Assembly (NCBI GenBank): GCA_964388245.1
Contig: CAYLZH010000209.1
Coordinates: 1-9,259, forward strand
Reading direction: 5' to 3'
Length of the DNA stretch: 9,259 nucleotides
Source: JAIOYV01 sp964388245
Lineage (GTDB): Bacteria; Bacteroidota; Bacteroidia; Bacteroidales; M50B96
The position numbers were made by a program, and so were the translations under genes. Each line of letters opens with the position of its first letter. Within the stretch, counting starts at the first letter, position 1. The notes beneath the pieces are model-generated. The model saw nothing but the letters and a program-made list of their open reading frames with translations. It was not told where the DNA came from and searched no databases. Shown here piece by piece: positions 1 through 5,711 of the stretch.

Positions 1-1
1 T

Positions 2-676
2 TCATCGTGTACGGTTAGTAACACAACTTGTAAATGCTTTGATAAGCTATCGAAAGAAGAAGTAGAACTTGTTGAAAATAACAGTGTTACAGTTAATTTC
101 AACAAGGGAGAATATATCTGTAAACAAGGAACTTTTGCCTCCCATGTTATGTTTGTAGAGAGTGGTCTGGCGAAAATATATATCGAAGGAAAAAATGACA
201 ATCTCATACTAAAAATAATTCCGGAGGGTAATCTTGTCGGACTTACTTCGATATTTGAAGGGAACACAATTTTCCAATATTCCTCTACTGCATATATAAA
301 TTCGGTAATTAAATTAATTGATATTAATGTCTTCAGAAAACTGGTCCATACAAACTCCGAATTTGCATCAGAAATTATCAATATTCTTACCGAGAATAAT
401 CTTCAGATCTACGGCAGGTTCTTTTGCCTGGCCAGGAAACAATCGTATGGACGGCTTGCCGATATCCTGCTATGTTTGTCGGAGCGTATATATAAATCGT
501 ATGAGTTTGATCTGTTGCTTACCCGAAAGGACCTTGCTGAACTCACTGGAATGTCGACCGAAAATGTAATTCGAATGCTTAAGAAGTTTAAGGATGAATC
601 GCTCATTGATATTCAAGGAAAAAGGTTTACAGTCAGAGATCCAAAAGCATTGATTAAGATCAGTGAAAATGGTTAA
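2..676 (+). CDS. CRP/FNR-family transcriptional regulator, N-terminus cut by window edge
   Basis: The frame is open from the first bases to a TAA at 674-676, giving 224 visible residues. An internal ATG at 149 would begin inside the cyclic-nucleotide-binding-like fold, so the real start lies left of the window. Visible residues 21-140 form the effector beta-roll (FNKGEYICKQG, then FVESGLAKIY). Residues 173-196 are the Crp-type helix-turn-helix (LTRKDLAELTGMSTENVIRM), followed by a short wing. Cysteines at visible positions 3, 10 and 12, just before the FDKLSKEE stretch, resemble the N-terminal cysteine cluster of FNR proteins that bind an oxygen-sensitive 4Fe-4S cluster; C40, C142 or C158 could supply a further ligand. 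That assignment is inference, because the N-terminus is incomplete. The protein should be a cytoplasmic dimer binding DNA. mobA starts 49 bp downstream on the same strand with no promoter seen between them, which suggests one transcript. Family is sure; redox sensing is moderately likely. Confidence 0.9.
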   Translation, partial: SSCTVSNTTCKCFDKLSKEEVELVENNSVTVNFNKGEYICKQGTFASHVMFVESGLAKIYIEGKNDNLILKIIPEGNLVGLTSIFEGNTIFQYSSTAYINSVIKLIDINVFRKLVHTNSEFASEIINILTENNLQIYGRFFCLARKQSYGRLADILLCLSERIYKSYEFDLLLTRKDLAELTGMSTENVIRMLKKFKDESLIDIQGKRFTVRDPKALIKISENG

Positions 677-725
677 GCTTCTCACAAGAAAAAGTTCAAC
701 ATGAGTCTTCATATAGTGCTGCATA

Positions 726-1328
726 ATGATTAATAAAGTATGTGGAATTATTTTAGCCGGAGGTAAAAGCCGGCGAATGGGCACTGATAAAACACTTCTT
801 CGATTTAAAGGCAAAACACTTATCGAAATCCTGATTGACACCCTTGGAGATTTGTGTGAAAATATTCTGATCAGTTCTAATAAGGAACTCAAAACAGGCA
901 CAAATTACAAGATTGTTGCCGATGTAATTAGCTCGAACGGACCAATTGCCGGCATTTATTCCTGTTTAATGCAATCTGAATCAGAATACAATTTGGTAGT
1001 TGCTTCCGATACGCCATTAATCTCGCAAGATTTGCTTAAATTCCTGATAGATAATGCTATACCTGAAAGGATAAGTGCAATTGTTCAGGAGAATGGTTTT
1101 GTAGAGCCATTATGTGCCATTTATCCCAAATCTGTACTCAATGATCTCCGAAAATTTATTCAGGACGGGAATTATAAACTAAATGATTTTCTGAGACAAA
1201 ATAAGTATTATCCGGTATTGCTTTCAAAAAAAGTAGAATTTCGCGATCCACATCTTTTTTTAAATGTTAATAATCCTGGCGATTACGAAAAATTACTCAG
1301 CATAGAAAGCAATCCTAAATTTCAATAA
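726..1328 (+). CDS. mobA: Molybdenum cofactor guanylyltransferase (MobA type)
   Basis: A 200-residue protein of the usual MobA length. MobA transfers GMP from GTP to Mo-molybdopterin, making the guanine dinucleotide cofactor used by DMSO-reductase-family enzymes. The glycine-rich NTP loop LAGGKSRRMGTDK lies at residues 10-22, GPIAGI at 72-77, the metal-binding aspartate in ASDTPL at D95, the VEPLCAIYPK stretch at 127-136, and the C-terminal NVNNPGDY at 180-187. LAGG, rather than LAAG, is the form linked to GTP use in this family, so MobA is preferred over MocA. The ATG at 726 sits directly before the Rossmann strand and is the natural start; no Shine-Dalgarno sequence precedes it, as is common in Bacteroidota. 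The gene follows the FNR-like regulator by 49 bp. Its last 14 bp overlap the 3' end of the convergent response regulator gene. Confidence 0.9.
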   Translation: MINKVCGIILAGGKSRRMGTDKTLLRFKGKTLIEILIDTLGDLCENILISSNKELKTGTNYKIVADVISSNGPIAGIYSCLMQSESEYNLVVASDTPLISQDLLKFLIDNAIPERISAIVQENGFVEPLCAIYPKSVLNDLRKFIQDGNYKLNDFLRQNKYYPVLLSKKVEFRDPHLFLNVNNPGDYEKLLSIESNPKFQ

Positions 1329-1974
1329 TATTATTTCTGATAGCGAATTTTACAAGATCGACCGTGGTTTTAAGCCGGAGCTTTTGCATGATGTTCGTTT
1401 TATGAGTCTCAACAGTTCGGATACTGATAAAAAGTACGTCGGCAATTTTCTGATTTCCATATCCATCGGCAAAAAGTTTTAAAACTTCCTTTTCGCGATT
1501 GGTCAGGCATTTCAGGTCGAGTTCCTTTTTTTCTTTTTGTTCGTTGTTGCTGTTGATATAGCTTCGAAGAATTACTGACGAAATTGACTTACTGTAATAT
1601 TCATGTCCGTTTCGCAATGTATAAATGGCCTCGATCAACTGGTTCCGATAGGTGTCTTTTGTTAAATAGCCCTTTGCGCCTGCTTTCAGAGTTTTAAGAA
1701 TAAAGCTCTCCTCATTGCTCATCGAGAGTATTAAAATCCGCACTTCAGCATGTTTGTTTTTTATCGATGAAATGGTTTGAATATCTGAATCATTAGCCTG
1801 GTAAACATTGACCAGCACGATGCGGGCATGATACTTTCTTAAAGCAACATAGAGTTGATCTAGATTACTTACTTTGGAAACAACAGTGATATCGTCGTTC
1901 CCTTGAAGTAAGGCCTCAATGCCATCGCTAACAATCGAATGGTCATCAACTATTATTATGCTTATTTTGCTCAT
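1315..1974 (-). CDS. NarL/FixJ-type response regulator with degenerate receiver (Asp to Asn)
   Basis: A 219-residue protein with an N-terminal receiver domain (about 4-120), a charged linker (about 141-155) and a LuxR-type DNA-binding domain (about 156-219). The HTH contains LTNREKEVLKLFADG and then ISIRTVETHKTNIMQKL, both classic for GerE/LuxR domains. The receiver keeps the acidic pair D10-D11, the switch Ser S84 (LILSMS) and the conserved Lys K106 (GYLTKD). At the phosphoacceptor position, however, the sequence is RIVLVNVYQ: residue 56 is Asn (AAT codon, 1807-1809 on the complement) where the family has Asp. It is therefore probably not switched on by ordinary aspartyl phosphorylation and may be constitutive, dimerisation-controlled or ligand-controlled. 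No histidine kinase is adjacent. It converges on mobA with a 14-bp overlap. The family call is secure; target genes are unknown. Confidence 0.92.
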   Translation of the reverse strand: MSKISIIIVDDHSIVSDGIEALLQGNDDITVVSKVSNLDQLYVALRKYHARIVLVNVYQANDSDIQTISSIKNKHAEVRILILSMSNEESFILKTLKAGAKGYLTKDTYRNQLIEAIYTLRNGHEYYSKSISSVILRSYINSNNEQKEKKELDLKCLTNREKEVLKLFADGYGNQKIADVLFISIRTVETHKTNIMQKLRLKTTVDLVKFAIRNNIIEI

Positions 1975-2183
1975 TTACATCAATGAATAAACAAGATTGT
2001 ATGGATTATTCCTTTCAAAAATTCATGAATTTTTCTGATTAAATTGCACGACGAAAATACTATCAAAATGCTAAAATTCAAAGCAAGATACTTTCTGAAC
2101 TAAACAAGTTCCAGCCATTCTTTTTTAATGAATACATTAAATCGGGATTCAAAATTATTGATATACCCATTTCTTTTAATTGA
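1975..2183. other. Intergenic region without a supported gene
   Basis: This 209-bp AT-rich gap lies between the 5' end of the response regulator gene and the 3' end of the transglutaminase gene, both on the minus strand. Only very short frames occur. Apart from the palindrome at 2017-2034 there is no clear terminator hairpin or RNA gene. It must hold the response regulator promoter unless that gene is transcribed from the upstream transglutaminase gene. Confidence 0.6.
2017..2034. promoter_or_regulatory. 18-bp perfect palindrome upstream of the response regulator
   Basis: The bases AAAAATTCATGAATTTTT equal their own reverse complement. The site lies 43-60 bp before the start codon of the response regulator (minus strand), where an operator or promoter would be expected. 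Its minus-strand edge continues into AATTTTTG, one base off a Bacteroidota -7 box (TAnnTTTG). It could be an autoregulatory operator for a dimeric regulator. An AT-rich palindrome can also occur by chance. Confidence 0.3.
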
Positions 2184-4823
2184 TTAAATTTCGGTATTCC
2201 CCCTTCTCATTTTATCAAGAAATTTGTGTCGTTCCGATGCTGATTCTGATCGTTCATCCATCGTGGATTCAACAGGATACTGAGAATAGCTTCTGATAAA
2301 AGTGTTTTTTACCCTTTCAGACAATAGCATATATGGAATCCACACTGCCGCTGCAATAATTGTAGATATGATGTCTCGTGTAAATTCTGCTTCATCCTGT
2401 GCTTCCATCTCAAAATAATGGTCTGCAACAAAGTAATCGGCAGTCAGAAAAACGAAATTTACAATAACAAAAATGATATACAGTGCAGGGAATGAGCTTC
2501 TTCGTTTTGTAAATAGCACTAACAGAAGAACCATGAATACAAGTATAAGCGCATTATAAACAGTTTCGGCAATAATTAACAACTGTAATCCTTCGGAGAA
2601 ATATAAACTTGATGGATTGGAGAATAATTCCCAAATCTCTTTATCAAACAGGTCTTCGTTAAATAATTGGAATATTATCCGTATCAGCGAGAAAATCATT
2701 GCTAAGCCAATTAGTATTAGCCAACCTCCTATGGGTCTGGGTTCACCTGTTTTTATCCGGCTTCGTACATCGAATTTAAATAACTTGAATGCAAGAAAAA
2801 CCGAAATCACGAGTGCCAGTAAGAATATCATTAGCCCCATGGTATGGTAACCTGAATTGCTAGAATCCATTTGGTCAGAAGTTCCTCCATAATTTAGTAT
2901 TTCATAGGTCCATTGTTTAATTTTTTCAATCTCCTTGAAATAGTCTGAAACATCACTGACAGGGATATGATCCTGAAGCGTTTTATAATGAAAACTATAC
3001 TCAATAATGCTTTCCATCTTCAACTGAATTTTTCTTTCGAAGTAGATTGATTTACCTGAAATCTCGTCTCGACTTGGTTCTAAATCTACTTTTTTTGGAA
3101 ACACAATCTGAGTTCGCTGTTTCACATCCAGTGGGTAGCTTAGCGCCACAGGAGCTGTACGGATTTTTTCGTCGGGTGAGACAAGATACGATCTGATGGC
3201 AATAGCATAATATTCTGTCATCGAATCGGTTCCTGAAATTTCATCACCGTATTCCTGCCAGAAGTCGTGTACAAGGTATCTTTCTTTTATAGTGAAAATA
3301 TTTTGTTGGGGATCGTCTTTAATTTCAGGCTCGCTTTCCCATTCAATCATTGGGTAATAAGTCGAAAAGTAATTTATGAGATTGCTTTTAAACTGATTTT
3401 GCCCCACTTGTGCCCAGCTTTGCCTGAAATAATCTGCCTGGTATCCAGTGTATGTGGTTTTGGTTTCAAACAATACAGGTTGAACAGCATCAGTTATAAT
3501 AAAACTTTCTTCAACATTTATCTCATTCGAATAATTTATCACAATATCATGTAAATTCTGAGAGCCAGGATCAAGAATCAGTGCCTTTTCATAATCAGGA
3601 AAACAAATTTTGTCTAATTCATTGGCCTGGTGATTTTTAGTAGCATCGATCCAATAATCATTACCTTCGAAAGCAAAATATAATATGGTATGATCGAACA
3701 GACGTGGTGAGGGTGGATATTGATCTAACTTATGCAATAAACTTGTTGATACCCAGGCAATATGCGACTCTTGACCAATTTTGCTAAGCATTGTCTGAAG
3801 GAGATAGGTTTTATCTTTACAATCGCCGTATCGGTTTAGGAATACTTCATTTGGATTGTGTGGTTTTATATTATGAACACCTTCCTCTATGCCAACATAG
3901 CGAATTTCTTCCTGGACAAACTTTATGATCCTTTCAATTTGATCTTTTTTCAAAGGATTGTTCAATTTGATGTCCTTAATGCAATTCAGCATTTCAGTGC
4001 TGTGGGCAGTTGGCTTGGGATATAAACCAACACCCCATTTAGCCAGTTTATTCCATGAGGCAAAATCAGAAATGCTGATGTGCATGTACGGATTATACCA
4101 AATTGGTGAGTAGTCAAACCATTCGATTCTTTCAATTTGCTCCAAATCCCATTCATATATAGTATTGGTTTCTTGATCATAAATTCTTGGTTGTGGTGCG
4201 TTGCTATAACATTCGTAATGGACTGATGTTGAGGCGGGAATAATAAAACTTTTGAATAGCTTTTCGATCGGGCTACTTCCCTGAAGGTGCTCAAAACTAA
4301 AAACATGACTTTCATAAACCGGATTTCTACCTTTAATGGAGTAGGATATATCGAGGATGTCGCCTTTTCGTAAGTCTTTAAAAAACAGGATAATCGTTTT
4401 GTATCCGAAGTAAATATTACTGGATGATGTGTTATCCTCATCAAGTTCCTTTAATTCAATCTGGTCGGCAATATTAATTTTCTCACCGTTTCTTATGATA
4501 TAGAACTCATGTAGTCCTACTGATTGGTAAATTGGTGAATAATCGATACTGAACTCGGAATGGTTGTGGATTCCGGTATTGCTAATAAATTTCTTTACAT
4601 ATTGGAAATAGAATTATGATAGGGAAAAATTTGCCTGCTCGTTTAAAAACAGATAGTGTATACCACTAATAATTTGTGATGAATCTGTTTTTATTTCATC
4701 ACTATAATTTATGTCCTTTTTCCATTCAGGTGCTGCTTCGAATTGATAATTTTGGGCATTTACAGAAGGTAAGATGTTGATTAACAAAAAGAAGGTGATC
4801 GAAATGCAATAGTAGTTTTTCAT
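2184..4823 (-). pseudogene. DUF3857-transglutaminase-DUF2569 membrane protein interrupted by an in-frame TAA
   Basis: One reading frame runs from ATG at 4823 to TAA at 2184-2186 and encodes a recognisable 879-position protein, broken only by TAA at 4614-4616 (codon 70). Residues 1-23 are a signal peptide (MKNYYC...LPSVNA, cut before QNY). DUF3857 spans about 30-300 and lies on both sides of the stop (APEWKKDINY before; FYFQYVKKF, FYIIRNGEKI and SIKGRNPVY after). The transglutaminase core spans about 300-400, with the triad intact: C335 (YGDCKDKTY), H378 (FDHTILYF) and D393 (YWIDATK). Five membrane segments follow at roughly 661-681, 698-720, 745-771, 779-799 and 816-834; the second opens with the DUF2569-like PIGGWLILIG. 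The protein would sit in the inner membrane with its catalytic part in the periplasm. Family members' substrates are mostly unknown. After the stop there is no ATG, GTG or TTG until a TTG at 4143-4145 (codon 227), which would lose most of DUF3857. This is probably a recent nonsense mutation or a base-calling error; readthrough is possible but unsupported. Confidence 0.85.
4614..4616 (-). other. Premature TAA at codon 70 of the DUF3857-transglutaminase gene
   Basis: The complement reads TCA TAA TTC TAT, in the same frame as both flanking parts of the gene. Family-like sequence continues directly on each side (NEQANFSLS, stop, FYFQYVKKF), so no bases need to be inserted or removed. One substitution, for example from GAA, AAA, CAA or TAT, explains it. 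Other genes in the window end with TAA, so a reassigned code is not indicated. Confidence 0.9.
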
Positions 4824-4855
4824 GATGAATAATCAAGTAGTTTGTGGCAAAGGTG

Positions 4856-4863
4856 CAAAATTA
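4856..4863 (-). promoter_or_regulatory. Candidate -7 box for the transglutaminase gene
   Basis: The complement reads TAATTTTG, a match to the Bacteroidota -7 consensus TAnnTTTG, about 32 bp before the ATG at 4823. No TTG-type -33 element is seen at the usual distance, so the call rests on one box only. Confidence 0.3.
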
Positions 4864-4976
4864 TTAATAGGATCACGTTATTAAATGTATTTCTTTTTAA
4901 GAATTATTGCACAAATTATCATATCTAAATGTCTTGCAATTAACGATATTTATTGGCAGCTTATTGGATTCTGATG

Positions 4977-5576
4977 TTAGGATTTTAAAAACCTGGATTT
5001 AACAGCTTTGAAATCTTTTTTACTATTAACGTTTACCAATATTCGATTATCATCAATTGCAACTTTTTTTGTTTTACACCCACGCAAATATTCTTTTATT
5101 GTAACTCCATATAAATCCTCATTTCGAATGGTTGATTGTATTTTTTCTGATAGCAAAATCGGATGCCCGCCTTTGCCATTGTAAACAGGTTTGGCATAAT
5201 CGAAATCATTCAGATGTGTAAATAATTTCTCCAAAACCTCCGGATTTACAAAAGGATTATCAACATTATGAACAAAAACAGGATATTGTTCGGATAGTGA
5301 ATTTAATCCACATTGAAGCGAATAGAAACGTTCCCATTCGGGATGAGAGTTTTCAACCACACGGGCATTTTCCGGCAAATTAATTTCTGAGGAATTCAAT
5401 ACTGAGACTCCATCCTTATTGAGCACCACAATAATTTCAGCACAACCAAACTCACAAAATTGCCCAATAATTTCATCCAAAAAAGTCTTACCATTCGGAA
5501 GTTTCAACATAAACTTGTGCTGTCCCATCCGGGTTGATAAACCTGCTGCTAATATAATTGCTGATGCTTTTTTCAT
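4977..5576 (-). CDS. mocA: Molybdenum cofactor cytidylyltransferase-like protein (MocA/YgfJ family)
   Basis: A 199-residue NTP-transferase-fold protein. MocA enzymes transfer CMP from CTP to Mo-molybdopterin, forming the cytosine dinucleotide cofactor of xanthine-dehydrogenase-type hydroxylases. Residues 9-21 carry the NTP loop LAAGLSTRMGQHK; LAAG is the form linked to CTP use, in contrast to LAGG in the other transferase here. ERFYSLQCGL lies at 82-91, the metal-binding Asp in HNVDNPFV at D106, KGGHPILL at 135-142 and LVNVNSKKD at 180-188. The start at 5576 is chosen because MKKASAIILAAG begins the first beta strand as usual. A longer frame back to 5663 would add 29 residues encoded by the palindromic repeat. 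The gene is divergent from ygfK across 135 bp. In E. coli the homologue ygfJ lies near ygfK and xdhD, so a role in hydroxylase maturation is likely. Another nucleotide or cofactor substrate remains possible. Confidence 0.82.
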   Translation of the reverse strand: MKKASAIILAAGLSTRMGQHKFMLKLPNGKTFLDEIIGQFCEFGCAEIIVVLNKDGVSVLNSSEINLPENARVVENSHPEWERFYSLQCGLNSLSEQYPVFVHNVDNPFVNPEVLEKLFTHLNDFDYAKPVYNGKGGHPILLSEKIQSTIRNEDLYGVTIKEYLRGCKTKKVAIDDNRILVNVNSKKDFKAVKSRFLKS

Positions 5577-5587
5577 ATTCTGTTTTA

Positions 5588-5595
5588 CAAAAATA
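5588..5595 (-). promoter_or_regulatory. Weak candidate -7 box for the mocA-like gene
   Basis: The complement reads TATTTTTG, which fits TAnnTTTG. It lies only 11 bp before the ATG at 5576, so a transcript from it would be nearly leaderless, and no -33 element is evident. Confidence 0.2.
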
Positions 5596-5602
5596 AAAGT
5601 AT

Positions 5603-5663
5603 TTGAACGCAGAAGAACAGAGACACGGAGATTTTCTCTGTAGCTCTGCATCACTGCGTTCAA
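5603..5663. repeat. 61-bp palindromic repeat (MITE/REP-like) between mocA and ygfK
   Basis: The outer arms are TTGAACGCAG (5603-5612) and CTGCGTTCAA (5654-5663), a perfect 10-bp inverted repeat. Inside lies a second perfect inverted repeat, ACAGAGA (5617-5623) and TCTCTGT (5635-5641), around an 11-nt loop. The wording, with runs of CAGAGA, CACGGAG and TCTCTG between ACGCAG and CTGCGT ends, recalls dispersed palindromes seen between genes in many environmental bacteria. That likeness is from memory and cannot be tested within one window, where only one copy is visible. No transposase or clear target duplication is present. Confidence 0.6.
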
Positions 5664-5671
5664 TCTTTTGC

Positions 5672-5679
5672 TAAATTTG
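5672..5679 (+). promoter_or_regulatory. Candidate -7 box for ygfK
   Basis: TAAATTTG matches the Bacteroidota -7 consensus exactly and lies 32 bp before the ATG at 5712, a sensible leader length. The -33 region would fall inside the palindromic repeat, and no TTG element is present there. Confidence 0.4.
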
Positions 5680-5681
5680 TA

Positions 5682-5695
5682 GGGCTTATATGCCC
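5682..5695 (+). promoter_or_regulatory. Short hairpin or dyad at the expected ygfK transcription start
   Basis: GGGC (5682-5685) and GCCC (5692-5695) flank the six bases TTATAT. The dyad lies just downstream of the -7 box, where an operator or a 5' leader hairpin would act. Its small size leaves chance as a real option. Confidence 0.22.
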
Positions 5696-5701
5696 ATGAA
5701 T

Positions 5702-5707
5702 AAAGGA
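5702..5707 (+). promoter_or_regulatory. Ribosome binding site of ygfK
   Basis: AAAGGA ends four bases before the ATG at 5712. It is the clearest Shine-Dalgarno-like sequence in the window and supports this start over the out-of-frame ATG at 5696. Confidence 0.5.
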
Positions 5708-5711
5708 ATAC

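Noticed and set aside
470..901. A 143-residue minus-strand frame across the regulator-mobA junction
   Set aside because: It lies opposite two well-supported genes and shows no recognisable domain.
1851..1864. An FNR-box-like TTGATCTAGATTAC
   Set aside because: It lies inside the response regulator coding sequence, the right half does not match the consensus, and no promoter is nearby.
3986..4444. A 152-residue minus-strand open frame overlapping the transglutaminase gene, possibly showing a frameshift
   Set aside because: The frame used by the gene on both sides stays open and encodes DUF3857-like sequence throughout this stretch, so the other frame is a shadow.
4614..4616. TAA recoding or a reassigned genetic code
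   Set aside because: Other genes in the window, including mobA, the regulator and ygfK, stop at TAA exactly where their families end, so TAA works as a stop here.
5577..5663. A 29-residue N-terminal extension of the mocA-like protein from an ATG at 5663
   Set aside because: The extra codons come largely from the palindromic repeat, and the NTP-binding strand begins right after the ATG at 5576, as in the family.
5696..5711. An ATG at 5696 as an earlier start for ygfK
   Set aside because: It is in a different frame from the YgfK protein; the ATG at 5712 has a Shine-Dalgarno-like AAAGGA in front.
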